From assembly GCA_948144175.1 (NCBI GenBank), contig CANXME010002187.1, positions 175,001 through 239,000 on the forward strand: a DNA stretch of 64,000 nt, read 5' to 3'. The position numbers and the translations under genes were made by a program. The stretch's first letter is position 1. Each line of letters opens with the position of its first letter. Shown here one piece after another: positions 31,631-44,219 of this stretch. Origin of the DNA: Closterium sp. NIES-65 (taxonomy: Eukaryota > Streptophyta > Zygnematophyceae > Desmidiales > Closteriaceae). The notes below the pieces were generated by a model, which was not told where the DNA came from, did no database searches, and saw only the letters and a program-made list of their open reading frames with translations.

Positions 31631-34600
31631 CGTGTGTCTCTTCTGCAGCTCGGACTTCACTTGGGCGAGTCCAGCAGTGTCAGCAGTAGCAAAGACCAAG
31701 TCGTCGACGTACACGAGGGTGTAGAACGGCTCCAAAGAGGTGTTGGTGCGTAGAAATAGCGACGGGTCGGCAGTAGAAGGAGCAAACCCAAGAGCCGCAA
31801 GTGTAGTCCTCAGTGTGTCGTGCCACTCACGGGGCGCCTGGCGGAGACCGTAGACTGGCCGCCGGAGGCTCCACTGGGTGGCAGGAGGAAACGACCCAGT
31901 GAAGCCAGGTGGGCGGCGCAGCCAAATCTCCTCGTGCAGGCTGCCTTGTAGGAAAGCAGTGCTGAAGTCAAGGGAGTGAAGCTCGTAGTCGCGCTGAGCA
32001 GCTATGTGCAGCAGCACCCGAAGAGTGGTCATCTTCGGGGTGGGAGAGAAGGTCTGAAAGTAGTAAACTCTCTGCCGCTAACTGAAGCCTCGAACCATGT
32101 AACACGCCTTGAAGACAGGCGGAGAACCCGGCGGCCGCTTCACCCTGAAAATCCACATTCCACTGACGATGTTCGCCCCAGGTGGGGGAACCTCGTCAAC
32201 GTAGGTGCCTGTGGACTTCCAGGAAGCCATCTCTGCGTCCATGGCTGAATGCCACTGAGAGGAGTAGGGACCCTCTATCGCCTCTGCTTAAGAGCGTGGA
32301 GTCGGGATGTCTGGTGCATCCGGGTCTCCCTCAGGGGCAATCAGCATGGACACGAGATGAGGCAAAGCAGCAGCAAAACACTGGAACTCCTCCTGCCTGC
32401 CCTCAAGGACGTCCGTGCTAAGAGCACACTCACCCCCGACGGACGAAGGACAGACAGACTCAGACTCAGCAACAAGACTAGCAGTGTAGTCTAGACGACC
32501 GTGAGCAGCGAAGTCGACAAGCTCAGCAACTAAGGCAGACGCAGCAGTGGACTCAAAGAAAGGGTCAGTGACAATAGTAGCCAGGAGTCGCGTGACAGTA
32601 GGACTGGCAGCACGAAGAGAGTTAGACTCCGGGTCAGCAAGAGCAGGAAGAGAGGACTCCGGAGGAGACGGCAAAGGGACACGCTGCGGAGCAGTGGAAG
32701 GACGCAGTGCCATCTCGTGCGTGCCCGGGACCGCAGGAGGACGCTGACGCGGAACACGACGGCTAGTGCGAGCAGCACGAACAGGCGACGCAGGACAAGA
32801 CGCAGGCGCACGAGGCTCAGCAAGACCTCCAATAGGATCAGTGTAGGGAGAAGGAGCAGGCAGTGTGTCTGCGACTGGTCAGGCTGTGGACACTCTAAGG
32901 GAGGAGCAGGACCACTAGAAGGCGGGAGACCAAGAACCTGCTCAAGGAGCGGAACGAAGTATGGCCGCGGCCGCGCAGCGCCTCCAGAAGCAGCAGGGAC
33001 AGCACCAGTACCCCCAGCGGCAGCACCAGCGCCAGCAGCACCTCCAGCTCCACCAGCGCCAACTCCAGCACCCTCAGAAGGACCAGCGCCAGCAGCACCT
33101 CCAGCGCCAACACCCCCAGCAGCTCCAGCTCTAGCAGCTCCAGCAGCACCTACTCCAACAGGACCGCCATCTCCAGCACCGCCAGCAGCTCTAGCACCAG
33201 TAGCACCTCCAGGCCCAGCAGCTCCAGTACCCCCAGCAGCACCAGCAGCTCCAGTACCTCCAGCAGCACCAGCACCACCTCCAGCAAGACCAGCTCCAGC
33301 AGCCTTAGCAGCACCCCCACTCCCAGCAGCTCCAGTACCGCCAGTAAGAGCACCTCCAGGACCAGTGGCTCCAGCACCTCCAGTGCCGACCCCAGGGTCA
33401 GCAGCAACACCAACTCCAGTAGGCTCAGCGCCCTCAGCTCCAGCTCCAGCAGCACCACGGAGGCTGCGACAGTACCGAGAGTACCACTCACGCAGCTGCT
33501 GGGAAGAGAGAGCGCCCCCAAGCGCAGCACCCCCAGGCTCAGGACCTCCAGACCCAGCACCCCCAGGGACAGCACCCCCAGGCTCAGCACCTGCAGTCTC
33601 TGCACCCCCAGGCTCAGCACCCGCAGTCTCCGCACCCCCAGGCTCAGCACCCCTAGTCTCCGCACCCCCAGGCTCAGCACTCCGAGTCGCAAAACCTCCA
33701 GACCTAGCACCACCAGGCTCAGCACGCTCAGTACCTCGCGCAGGACCAGAACCGACAGCTACCTCGACAGGCTCGACCGGGTCTACCTGGGAAACACCTG
33801 AAGGAGCAGGACCCTGGGGAGGCAAGGGGTCTACCAAGGCAGCACCTGGCGTGAGGAAGAGCGGCTGAGGGGGGAGCGGGGCAGTGCGGTAGGGGAAGAG
33901 ACGGTAGAAGGTGACCGACTCGTCAAACGTGACGTCCTGGGAGGACAGAACACGACGCGAGGTGGGGTGGCAAAACTGCCAACCAGGCGCGTCAGGGGGG
34001 AAGCCAAGGAAGACGCAGGGAACAGCACGGGGAGACAGCTTGTCCGCAGACAAGTCGCGGACAGAAGCTCGAGATCCCCATACACGAAACGCAGACGCAT
34101 CGCCAACCTTCTCCGTCCACCGCAGAGTAGGGGAGGTCTCCGGCAAGGAGACCCGGGGCTGAAGGTTGATCTGATGCGCCGCGTACTGAACCGCTAACGG
34201 CCACAGAAAATGGGGAGCAGCCGCATGGATCATGGACGTACGAGCGACTTCCATGACCATGCCAATGCGGCGCTCAGCAATCCCATTTTGCTGTGGAGAG
34301 TCCGGAAGCGTGAACGTCTGGCGGATGCCTTGTGCACGACAGGGCTCGCAGAAGGCTTAGAGGAAAACTCACCGCCTTTGTCAGAGTGCAGACGCAGAAC
34401 AGGAAAGTCCGAGCCGAAACTCTCTCGGAGTTGGAGACGAGCTGCGCGGATCTAGTCGATCAACACCTCAGTGACCTCACCCTTGATGCGCAAGGGGAAG
34501 ACTGTGGTGTAACGCGAGTAGTCGTCAACCACCAGCAGGAAGTAACGCTCGTGACCCTGTCGACGGACGCGGGCGGGGCCCCACATGTCCAGGTGAAGCG

Positions 34601-37021
34601 TCTGCAGCGGAGCCTCTGTCGGAGGAAACTCGTAGGAGTGAGGAGCGGCGCGCTGCCGCCCCTTGATGCAGGGAACGCAGGTGGGGGCAGGCCCCGAAGG
34701 AAGAGGAGGGAGGGACCGGGGGAGACCAGAGACAAGGAAACGAGAGGCCATGCCTCGGAGACGAGGCAGGGAGGGGTGACCAAGGCGGTGGTGCCAGAGG
34801 AGAGTCTGGTGAGACAGGAGACGACACGAGCAGGGGGCAGACTCAGGACCAGACCTGGACGCTGCAGCAAGCATCTGACCCGACGCAACTACCTGACCAG
34901 ACGCAGCAACCGGAGGAGACTCAGTAGTCAGTGTGTACAGGCTCGACCCCGGCTGATGGGTAAACGTGGCCAAGTGTCGGCCCGTCCGAGCACACGTACA
35001 GTGGGTCACTCGCTGACTCGCAGGAGTGAACTGGTCAACCCCTCCATCCTGTAGGTCAGCACCACTCACCAAGTTCGTAGAGAACGAGGGGAGGTAAAGA
35101 CCTGACAGGGTGCCAGAAGGGGCCGCCGGACACGGTAAGACAGTGGAGAAGTGGGCAAGGATAGGACCCTCGGAGGGGTCCGCCAGGGAGACTGCAACCG
35201 GCCGACTAAGTGGCGTGAGTGTGGTGCGGTCTCGAAAGAAGGAGCGGGAAGCACCCGAGTCAAGGGTGAAGGTGTGCAAAACCTGAGCCGACGTGGTGCC
35301 TGAGAGAGTAGACTCACTAGCACCTGGGGCAGCGGACTCACCAGTACGTGGAGTAGCAGACGCACTGGCTCCTAGAGCAGCTGCCTCACCAGCACCTAGA
35401 GCAGCAGCCTCAATGCCCGGGTCAGGCGGAACACACAGGTAACAGTCGCCCTCATCACTAGTAGGCAATGCATACATGGCAGTGAGGATAGCATCATAGT
35501 CAAGAGTATAGATATCTACCCTCTGCCCAAGCAGCTGCACCCAGTCGGGGAGCTCAGCCGCGTCGCCAAACTCCGTACGTTAGGCGTCGCTCAGACGGGC
35601 GAAGCAACGGGACTCTGTGCGACCGAACGTCCCGCAAGGCTGACCAGTCCGAGCACCAGTGCGAATGACGTAAGGACAGCGAGCAGTAGTCCGTGACCCT
35701 CCACGCTGAGCGTACCACTCACGAAGCTGCTGGGGCGAAAGGACCGCGCGCGGACGACGCTGCAGCTGCACCTGGCCACTACAAGCAGCTCCCGAACTAC
35801 GCACTCCAGGACGACTCCCACTACGGCCACCCCGACAACCCTAAGTAGCGTACCACTCACGAAGCTGCTGGGGCGTGAGGGACTCACGCGGACGTCGCTG
35901 GAGCTGCATCTGGTCACCGTCAGGAGCAACAGTAGCAGTAGTAGCAGTGCGGCCACCCCTACAACCCCAACTAGCGTACCACTCACGAAGCTGATGGGGG
36001 GCGAGGGACTCACGCGGACGGCGCTGGAGCTGCATGTGGCCACGCCAGGAGCAGCAGTAGCAGTAGAAAGAGCGGTAGCAGCAAGAGCAGCAGTAACAGT
36101 AGTGCTCACCAGTGGCAAGAAGGGCAGGTGTATGACAGCGGCAATTGCGAGGCCGCTACTACCGCAGGGCGAGGGCTCCGCGGCTGCTGCAGGGGCTGCT
36201 GCTCCAGGGGCCAGGGGCGGCTGCTGCAGGGGCGGCTGCTCCAGGGGCCAGGGGCGGCTGCAGCAGCGGCGGCTGCTCCAGGGGCCAGGGCGCCACGGCG
36301 GGTAGGGGCGGCGGCAGCTGACACGGCAGCGGCGGCGGCGGCTGCTGTTGTCGGCGGCAGCGGCGGCTGCTCCTGTCGGCGGCGGCGGCTGCTGCTGTCG
36401 GCGGCGGCGGGTGCTGCGGCCGGGGCAGGGGCGACGGCGGCTGACACGGCAGCGGCGGCGGCGGCTGCTGTTGTCGGCAGCGGCGGCGGCTGCTGCTGTC
36501 GGCGGCGGCGGCTGCTGTTGTCGGCGGCTGACACGGCAGCGGCGGCGGCGGTTGCTGTTGTCGGCGGCGGCGGCGGCTGCTGCTGTCGACGGTGGGGGCT
36601 GCTGCTGTCGGCGGCGGTGGGGCGGCAAGGCCGTGAAGGGGCCTCGAAGGGGCCGCTAAGGGCGGCGAAGGGGCCGATTAGGGGCCGCGAGGGGCCACTA
36701 AGGGGCCGCGAGGGGCCACGAAGGCGCGGCGACGGGGTTGAGAAGGGGCCGTGAGGGGCCACAAAGGGGCCGCGAGGGGCCGCAAGGGGCCGCGAGGGGC
36801 AGCGAGGGAGTCGCGAAGGGGCCGCGAGGGGCCGTGAGAGGGGCCGCTACGAGGGCCGTAAGAGGGCGCGACGGGCCGCTAAGGGCAGGGGACGCGACGG
36901 GAGGGCAGGCACATGGGGCGCGACTCGGGCAGGGGCGAAGCGCGCCACGGGCAGGAAAAAAAAAAAACGATTTTCGGTGGGCCCTAGGAAACATTCCCAC
37001 TAGGGAACCTGCTCTATACCA

Positions 37022-37102
37022 TGTGAAAGAACGAGGAATGAATGCACTAGGAAACAGGTGGGTACAAGTAGGAAAACCTAAAAGTGTTGTACCCCATATT
37101 AT
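37022..37102 (-). repeat. 5' LTR of copia D, first piece (second piece 44557-44601)
   Basis: It starts TGTGAAAGAACGAGG next to the complement of the primer site. The LTR is interrupted by copia F at ATTAT and resumes at 44557 to end TTTGACA, followed by GTAAG. Confidence 0.88.
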
Positions 37103-37231
37103 TGTCAGATATATATGACATAGCTGTTGTAGGCTATAGTGGGGTAGCACATATGGGGTACAGCTCTCTAGGGTTTGTATTTGTACCAAACGTTCACTTA
37201 GTCATTTCATTCCTGTTCTACTATTCTCACA
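37103..37231 (+). repeat. 5' LTR of copia F
   Basis: It runs from TGTCAGATATATATGAC to ATTCTCACA, 129 bp. Confidence 0.93.
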
Positions 37232-37329
37232 TGGTATAGAGCGGGTTCCCTGTGGGAACTTCGCCTAGGGCCCACCGAAGCGCGCCCCGAGGCGCGCTAA
37301 CCTTTTTTTTCTCTCTCTCGAGCGACCCT

Positions 37330-38230
37330 CCGTGTCGCCCTTCCCTCGCGGCCCCGCCGCCCTTTCAGACGCGGCCCCGCCGCCCCTTTCGAATGCGGCC
37401 CCGCCGCCATTTCAGACGCGGCCCCGCCGCCCACTTCGGACGCGGCCCCGCCCGCCCCTTCAGACGCGGCCCCGCCGCCCGCTCCGACGCGGCCCCGCCG
37501 CCTGCTCAGACGCGGCCCCGCCGCCCGCTCAGACGCGGCCCCGCCGCCTGCTCAGCCGCGGCCCCGCTGCTCGCTCCGACGCGGCCCCGCCGCCTGCTCA
37601 GACGCGGCCCCGCCGCCCACTCAGACGCGGCCCCGCCGCCTGCTTAGCCGCGGCCCCGCCGCCCACTACGACGCGGCCCCGCCGCCTGCTCAGCCGCGGC
37701 CCCGCCGCTCACTCAGACGCGGCCCCGCCGCCTGCTCAGCCGCGGCCCCGCCGCCCGCTACGACGCGGCCCCGCCGCCTGCTCAGACGCGGCCCCGCTGC
37801 CTGCTCAGCAGCGGCCCTGCTGCTTGCTCCGACACGGCCCCGCCGCCTCCTCAGCCGCGGCCCCGCCGCCCACTCAGACGCGGCTACCCCGCCCTTGCGC
37901 GGCCCCGCCGCCTCCTACCTGCGGCCCTACGGCCGCCGCTACTGCGGCCCTTCGCCGTCCCTGCAACCAGGCCCCGCCGCCCCTTCCTCTCGCGCCGCCC
38001 AACTGCAGCAGCTGAGCCGCCCACCTGCAGCAGCCGAGCCGCCCACCTGCAGCAGCCGAGCCGCCCACCTGCAGCAGCCGAGCCGCCCACCTGTAGCAGC
38101 CGAGCCGCCCACCTGCAGCAGCCGAGCCGCCGGAACACCGAGCAACAGTGCACCCGAGCCGCCCTTTCTCCGAGCCGCCCGGGAGCCGAGCCGCCCAGTA
38201 GCCGAGTCGCTGAGTCGCCGAGCCGCCCCT
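37330..38230. repeat. Two-part GC-rich leader array of copia F
   Basis: The first part (to about 37960) has 18-24-bp units around GACGCGGCCCCGCCGCC. The second part (about 38000-38230) has 19-21-bp units around CAGCCGAGCCGCCCACCTG. Frames in every phase stay open for lack of AT. Confidence 0.8.
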
Positions 38231-38326
38231 CTGCAGAGCTGCCCGACCTGCCCTGCCCGGTGAGCACAGTACCGCTGTCACTGCGTGCTCTTCCCCTACC
38301 GCTTACACTGCTTCGCTGTCGTCGTC

Positions 38327-39620
38327 ATGGCTACCCCTAGTGTCCTAGCTTTTGACGCTGAGGGTCGCGCCATTGACTTTGAGGTCTGGGTAGACGACCT
38401 GCAGTTGTTTTTACAGTGCGATAGGGCAGACGGCCTCTCTCTCTTTGACCTCACTTCTGGCGCCTCTCCTGCCCCTGCTGGTGATGCTGATCCCACTGTG
38501 CGCTCTCAGTGGGCCACCCGCGATGCTGCTGCACGTCTTGCTGTGCGTTGCCACCTCCCTACCTCTGAGCGCGCGCACTTTAGTCAGTACAAGAGTGCTC
38601 AGACCTTGTACGACGCTGTAGTTGCGCGCTACTCCTCCCTTGCCACTGCTGCACTGAGCCGTCTCATGCTTCCCTACCTCTTTCCTGACCTCTCTGCCTT
38701 TCCCACTGTCGCTGACCTCATTACGCACCTCCGCACTAGTGACACTCGCTACCGCGCCGCCCTTCCTGCTGAGTTCTGCGCTAAGAACCCCCCCCCCCAT
38801 GTACATCACTCTCTACTACGTAGTCGCGCGCCTCCCTGACTCTCTTCGCGTAGTCAGGGACCACTTTCTCGCAGTCTGTCCCACCACCCTCACCGTCGAC
38901 GTCCTCGAGAAGGCCCTCCTCGCGGCGGAGAAGAGCATCGTCGCTGTCGGAGCTTCTCGTGGTGACCCTCGCACCCCCATCTTTGAGGGGTGCTCTCCTT
39001 CCCCCCTCCTGCCCTCTGTTGCCTCTGCTGCTGCTGCCGACCTGCTTGGTCTCGAGTCGGTTGGCGCGGCGTCTGCCCCTAGTGGGAGACGCCGCTCTGG
39101 CAAGGGCAAGGGGGGCAAGGGCGCTGGTGGAGCTGGAGGGAACGGTGGAGGTGGCGGTGGAGGCGGCGGAGGGAGTGGGGGTGGCGGCGGGAGTGGTGGC
39201 GGGGGTGGTGGTGGTAGTGGTGGCAGCGGCGGAGGAGGCGGCGGTGGTGGCGGCGGCGGTGGTGGTGGCGGCAGTGGTGGCGGTGACGGTGGGGGAGGCG
39301 GCGGCGGAGGAGGCGGTGGTGGCGGAGGAGGTGGAGCTGGTCGAGGCGGTACTCAGCAGCGGAGCGGCGGTGGTGGTGGTCAGCGCTCGCAGCAGCAGCA
39401 GCAGCAGCGTTCGCGTGACGTCCCTTCGCCCCAGCAGCTCCGTGAGTGGTCCACTCGGCGTCAGAGGGGTGGGGGTACTGGTCCTTGTACCTACGTCCTT
39501 CGCTCTGGCGACCGCGCGGGTGAGCAGTGTGGGGGTGCCCACTCCACCCAGCGCTGCTTTGGCCGCCTGACGAACGCTTGGCGTCAGCAGTTCCCCGGGG
39601 CTAGTGAGATCCCTCGCTGA
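38327..39620 (+). CDS. Copia F gag region
   Basis: Retrotransposon gag starting MATPSVLAFDAEGRAIDFE, parallel to the gag of copia E. Visible blocks are WVDDLQLFLQC, HFSQYKSAQTLYDAVVARYS and YLFPDLSAFPTVADLITHLR, then a very long Gly tract (about 39120-39350), SPQQLREW and the Cys module CTYVLRSG...EQCG...RCFGRL. The function, inferred from family, is particle formation. The region is broken. Confidence 0.8.
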
Positions 39621-39683
39621 GATGAGCTTCTTAGGGCTGGTGTAGCGATCTTTGATCTTGATTTTGATGCTATCCTTGCTGCT

Positions 39684-42600
39684 ATGTATGCTGTGACTAT
39701 TAGTGAGGAGGGTGACTGTTACCGGTGTTTCCCGCCCGACCCGAGCATTGGTACTGCTGCGCTAGGTGCTTGTGAGGCTGCTGCTCTAGGTGCCAGTGCG
39801 TCTGCGCTCTCAAGTGCTGGTGAGACTGCGCTCTCAGGTACTGCGTCGCCTCCGTCCTCCCTCACTTTCACACTTGACTCCGGGGCTTCTCGCTCCTTCT
39901 TTCGAGACCGCACTACCCTCACGCCGCTTGGCCGGCCCGTTGCGGTCTCCCTGTCTGACCCCTCTGGGGGTCCTGTCCTCTCTCACTTCTCCACTGTCCT
40001 CCCGTGTCCGGCTGCCCCTTCGGGCACCCTGTCTGGTCTGTACCTTCCCTCGTTCTCTACGAACTTGGTGAGTGGTGCGGGCCTGCAGGATACGGGGGTT
40101 CACCAGTTCACTCCTGCGAGTCAGCGGGTGACCCACTGCACGGACGCACGCACAGGCCGACACCTGGCCACGTTCTCGCGTCGGCCGGGGTCGAGCCTCT
40201 ACACCCTGACCACTACGTCTCCTCCTGTCCCTGCGTCTGGTCAGGTAGCTGCGTCAGGTCAGGTGCTTGCTGCTGCGTCCCGGTCAGGTCCTGAGTCTGC
40301 CCCCTGTTCTTGTCGCCTCCTGTCTCACGAGACTCTCCTGTGGCACCACCGTCTTGGCCACCCCTCCTTGCCCCGTCTTCGGAGCATGGCTTCCCGTGTC
40401 CTTGTCTCTGGTCTTCCCCAGTCTCTCCCTCCCCTTCCCTCCGGGCCAGGACCTTCCTGTGTCCCCTGTGTCGAGGGGCGCCTCCGGGCTGCTCCTCACT
40501 CCTCCCAGTTCCCCCCGACAGAGGCTCCTCTGCAGACGCTTCACATGGACGTGTGGGGCCCAGCCCCCGTCCGTGGGCAGGGTCACGAGCGCTACTTTCT
40601 GTTGGTGGTTGACAACTACTCGCGTTACACCACAGTCCTCCCCTTGCGCAGCAAGGGTGCTCTCACTGAGGTGCTGATCGACTGGATCCGCGAGGCTCCT
40701 CTCCCGCTCAGGAAGAGCTTCGGCTCGGACTTTCCTGTTCTGCGTCTGCACTCGGACAGAGGCGGAGAGTTCTCCTCGCGCCTTCTGCGAGACTACTGTC
40801 GTGCACGGGGGATCCGCCAGACCTTCACGCTTCCGGACTCTCCACAGCAAAATGGGATTGCTGAGCGCCGCATTGGCATGGTCATGGATGTCGCTCGTAC
40901 GTCCATGATGCATGCGGCTGCCCCCCATTTTCTGTGGCCGTTTGCGGTAAGGTACGCGGCGCATCAGCTCAACCTTCACCCCCGCGTCTCTCGGCCCGCG
41001 ATGTCCCCAGTCTTGCTGTGGACGGGGAAGGTTGGCGATGCGTCGGCGTTCCGTGTCTGGGGATCTCGGGCGTTTGTCCGCGACTTGTCTGCGGACAAGC
41101 TGTCCCCTCGTGCTGCTCCCTGTGTCTTCCTTGGCTTCCCCACAGACGCTCCAGGGTGGCAGTTTTACCACCCCTCCTCTCGTCGTGTTCTGTCCTCCCA
41201 GGACGTCACGTTCGACGAGTCATTCCCCTTCTACCGCCTCTTCCCCTACCGCACTCCTTACCTCCCCCCTCCGCCGGACTTCCTTGTGCCGGTTCCCCCC
41301 CCGGTAGACCCCCTCCCCCCTCAGGTTCCTGCCCCCTCAGGTGTGTCCCAGGTAGACGCAGTTGACCCGGTCGAGGTTACTGGTGACTCTGGTGCTGCTG
41401 CGGGTGCTGAGCCTGGGGGTGCTGACTCTGGGGGTGCTGTGCGCGGGGGTGCCGAGCCTGGAGGTGCTGCTACTGGGGGTGCTGAGCCGGGGGGTGCTGT
41501 GCCTGGAGCTGCTGAGCTAGGTGGTGCTGGGTCTGGGGGTGCTGGGTCGGGAGCTGCTGAGCCTGGGGGTGCTGCGTCTGGAGCTGCTGAGCCTGGGGGT
41601 GCTGAGTCTGGAGCTGCTGAGCCTGGGGGTGCTGCGTCTGGAGCTGCTGAGCTTGGGGTTTCTCCTGCTGCTGCGTCTCGCCGGGAGCCCCTCTCTCCAC
41701 AGGAGCTGCGCGAGTGGTTTGCTCGCCGCTGGAGGCGTGCTGCTGGAGCTGGAGCTTCTTCGACCGTCGAGGGTGCTGGTGCTGCCGGTCCCGGAGCTGC
41801 TGGGCCTGCGGGTCCTAGTGGAGCTGGAGCTGCTGAGGGTGTTGGTGCTGAGACTACTGCTGTCTGTCCTGACGGTGGTTCTGCTGCTGGTGCTGCTGGA
41901 GGTCCTGCCGCTGGAGGTGTTGGTGGCGCTGGTGCTGTTGCTGGGGGTGCTCGGGCTGTCCCTGCTGCCGCGCGGCCTCGGCCGTACTTCGTTCCGCTCC
42001 TACAGCAGGTTCTTGGTCTTTCTCCTCCGGTAGAGTGTCCACAGCCCGTCCAGTCGCAGTCACTGTTGGAGCCTTCCTCTCCACTGCCTGCTCCCTCTCC
42101 TTACACTGGTCCTACCGGAGGTCTTGCTCAGCGTCGTGAGCCTGCGTCTCGTCCCGCGTCGCCTGTTCGTGCTGCTCGCGCTAGTGGTCGCGGTTCGCGT
42201 CAGCGTCCTCCTCCTGTCCCTGGCACGCACCGGATGTCTCTGCGTCCGTCCACTGCTCCTCTGCGTGCCCCTTTGCCTTCTCCTCCTGAGTCCTCTCTTC
42301 CTGCGCTTGCCGACCCTGAGTCGGACTCCCTTCGTGCTGCCAGTCCTACTGTCACGCGTCTGCTTGCTACTGTCGTCACTGACCCCTCTTTTGAGTCCAC
42401 TGCTGCGTCTGCTCTTGTCGCTGAGCTCGTTGACTTTGCTGCTCGCTGTCGTCTAGACTACGCTGCTAGTCTTGTTGCTGAGTCTGCGTGTGTCTGTCCT
42501 CCGTCCGTCGGGGGTGAGTGTGCCCTTGGCACGGACGTCCTAGAGTACAGGCAGGAGGAGTTAGAGTGTCTGGCGGCTGCTTCACCTCATCTCGCGTCTG

Positions 42601-44219
42601 TACTGCTTGCTCCTGAGGGAGACCCGGATGCACTAGACATCCCGACTCCGCGCTCTTACGCGGAGGCCGTAGAGGGTCCCTACTCCTCTCAGTGGCAGGC
42701 AGCTATGGATGCAGAGATGGCTTCCTGGAAGTCCACAGGCACCTACATTGACGCAGTTCCCCCTCCTGGGGCGAACATCGTCAGTGGCATGTGGATCTTC
42801 AGGGTGAAGCGGCCGCCGGGCTCTCCACCTGTCTTCAAGGCGCGGTACGTTGCTCGTGGCTTCAGTCAGCGGCAGGGAGTTGACTACTTTCAGACCTTCT
42901 CTCCCACCCCGAAGATGACCACTCTTCGGGTGCTGCTGCACATAGCCGCTCAGCGCGACTACGAGCTTCACTCTCTCGACTTCAGCACTGCGTTCCTGCA
43001 GGGTAGCCTGCACGAGGAGATCTGGCTGCGCCGTCCACCTGGCTTCACTGGGACTTTTCTTCCTGGCACCCAGTGGAGCCTCCGACGGCCAGTCTACGGT
43101 CTCCGCCAGGCACCGCGTGAGTGGCACGACACACTGAGGACTACGCTTGCGGCTCTTGGGTTTGCTCCTTCTACTGCTGACCCGTCGCTGTTTCTGCGCA
43201 CCGACACTTCACTGCCGCCGTTCTACATCCTCGTGTACGTCGACGACTTGGTCTTTGCCACAGCGGACACTGCTGGACTCGCCTACGTGAAGTCCGAGCT
43301 GCAGAAGAGACACACGTGCACAGACCTGGGTGAACTGCGCAGCTACCTTGGCTTACAGATCACTCGGGACAGAGCACGCCGCACCATTACCTTGACTCAG
43401 TCACACATGGTGCAGCAGGTCCTTCAGCGCTTCGGCTTCACGTACTCCTCGCCTCAGGCCACTCCTCTGTCTACTCGTCACTCGCTCTCAGCTCTGCCTT
43501 CGGATGAGTCCGTAGAGTCGAGTGGCCCGTACCCAGAGCTTGTTGGCTGCCTCATGTATCTGATGACCTGCACACGACCTGACCTTGCATACCCTCTGAG
43601 CATTCTTGCACGCTATGTTGCTCCTGGGAGACACCGACCAGAGCACATGGCTGCAGCGAAGAGGGTATTGCGCTACCTGTGCAGTACGTCGGGCATGGGG
43701 CTAGTGCTTGGAGGGCGGAGTCCAGTGGTCCTTACAGGCCACGCTGACGCTTCTTGGGCTGACGACCAGGCTACGCAGCGGTCGTCACAGGGTTACACCT
43801 TCAGTCTTGGTTCTGGCTCTGTCTCGTGGCGGGCTACTCGTTCGTCTTCGGTTCTCAGCTCCAGTTGTGAGGCTGAGATCTACGCCGGGGCCATGGCTGC
43901 AAAGGAGCTTCGCTGGCTCACCTACCTGCTGACTGACCTTGGAGAGCCGCCTCGTTCTCCTCCAGTGTTGTACGTAGACAACAAGGCCATGCTGGCCTTG
44001 AGTCGAGAGCAGCGTCTGGAGCACAGAACGAAGCACATTGCTCTTCGTTACTTCCTTGCTCGTGAGCTACAGCAGCGTGGACAGTTGCGGCTTGCTTACG
44101 TGGCCTCTGAGGCCAACACTGCTGATGTGTTCACCAAGGCACTCGCGCCTTGTGACCATCAGCGCTTCTGCACCCAGCTGGGTCTTGTGCCTGTCTTGCC
44201 TCACTTGCTCTCCTCTTGA
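39684..44219 (+). CDS. Copia F polyprotein (protease, integrase, RT, RNase H)
   Basis: A 1511-residue retrotransposon frame. Protease FTLDSGASRSFF is near residue 62, GAG-pre-integrase LLWHHRLGHPSLPRL near 220, integrase LHMDVWGPAPV near 285 with LHSDRGGEFSS and PQQNGIAERR. A repeat linker of GGAEPGGA/AAEPGGA units carries LSPQELREWFARRW. RT follows with FKARYVARGF and YVDDLVF, then RNase H with HADASWADD, SCEAEIYAG and DNKAM. It looks whole over its length. It is close to the frame at 13535-18337 although the two elements have different LTRs, so the families are sisters. Confidence 0.92.
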   Translation: MYAVTISEEGDCYRCFPPDPSIGTAALGACEAAALGASASALSSAGETALSGTASPPSSLTFTLDSGASRSFFRDRTTLTPLGRPVAVSLSDPSGGPVLSHFSTVLPCPAAPSGTLSGLYLPSFSTNLVSGAGLQDTGVHQFTPASQRVTHCTDARTGRHLATFSRRPGSSLYTLTTTSPPVPASGQVAASGQVLAAASRSGPESAPCSCRLLSHETLLWHHRLGHPSLPRLRSMASRVLVSGLPQSLPPLPSGPGPSCVPCVEGRLRAAPHSSQFPPTEAPLQTLHMDVWGPAPVRGQGHERYFLLVVDNYSRYTTVLPLRSKGALTEVLIDWIREAPLPLRKSFGSDFPVLRLHSDRGGEFSSRLLRDYCRARGIRQTFTLPDSPQQNGIAERRIGMVMDVARTSMMHAAAPHFLWPFAVRYAAHQLNLHPRVSRPAMSPVLLWTGKVGDASAFRVWGSRAFVRDLSADKLSPRAAPCVFLGFPTDAPGWQFYHPSSRRVLSSQDVTFDESFPFYRLFPYRTPYLPPPPDFLVPVPPPVDPLPPQVPAPSGVSQVDAVDPVEVTGDSGAAAGAEPGGADSGGAVRGGAEPGGAATGGAEPGGAVPGAAELGGAGSGGAGSGAAEPGGAASGAAEPGGAESGAAEPGGAASGAAELGVSPAAASRREPLSPQELREWFARRWRRAAGAGASSTVEGAGAAGPGAAGPAGPSGAGAAEGVGAETTAVCPDGGSAAGAAGGPAAGGVGGAGAVAGGARAVPAAARPRPYFVPLLQQVLGLSPPVECPQPVQSQSLLEPSSPLPAPSPYTGPTGGLAQRREPASRPASPVRAARASGRGSRQRPPPVPGTHRMSLRPSTAPLRAPLPSPPESSLPALADPESDSLRAASPTVTRLLATVVTDPSFESTAASALVAELVDFAARCRLDYAASLVAESACVCPPSVGGECALGTDVLEYRQEELECLAAASPHLASVLLAPEGDPDALDIPTPRSYAEAVEGPYSSQWQAAMDAEMASWKSTGTYIDAVPPPGANIVSGMWIFRVKRPPGSPPVFKARYVARGFSQRQGVDYFQTFSPTPKMTTLRVLLHIAAQRDYELHSLDFSTAFLQGSLHEEIWLRRPPGFTGTFLPGTQWSLRRPVYGLRQAPREWHDTLRTTLAALGFAPSTADPSLFLRTDTSLPPFYILVYVDDLVFATADTAGLAYVKSELQKRHTCTDLGELRSYLGLQITRDRARRTITLTQSHMVQQVLQRFGFTYSSPQATPLSTRHSLSALPSDESVESSGPYPELVGCLMYLMTCTRPDLAYPLSILARYVAPGRHRPEHMAAAKRVLRYLCSTSGMGLVLGGRSPVVLTGHADASWADDQATQRSSQGYTFSLGSGSVSWRATRSSSVLSSSCEAEIYAGAMAAKELRWLTYLLTDLGEPPRSPPVLYVDNKAMLALSREQRLEHRTKHIALRYFLARELQQRGQLRLAYVASEANTADVFTKALAPCDHQRFCTQLGLVPVLPHLLSS

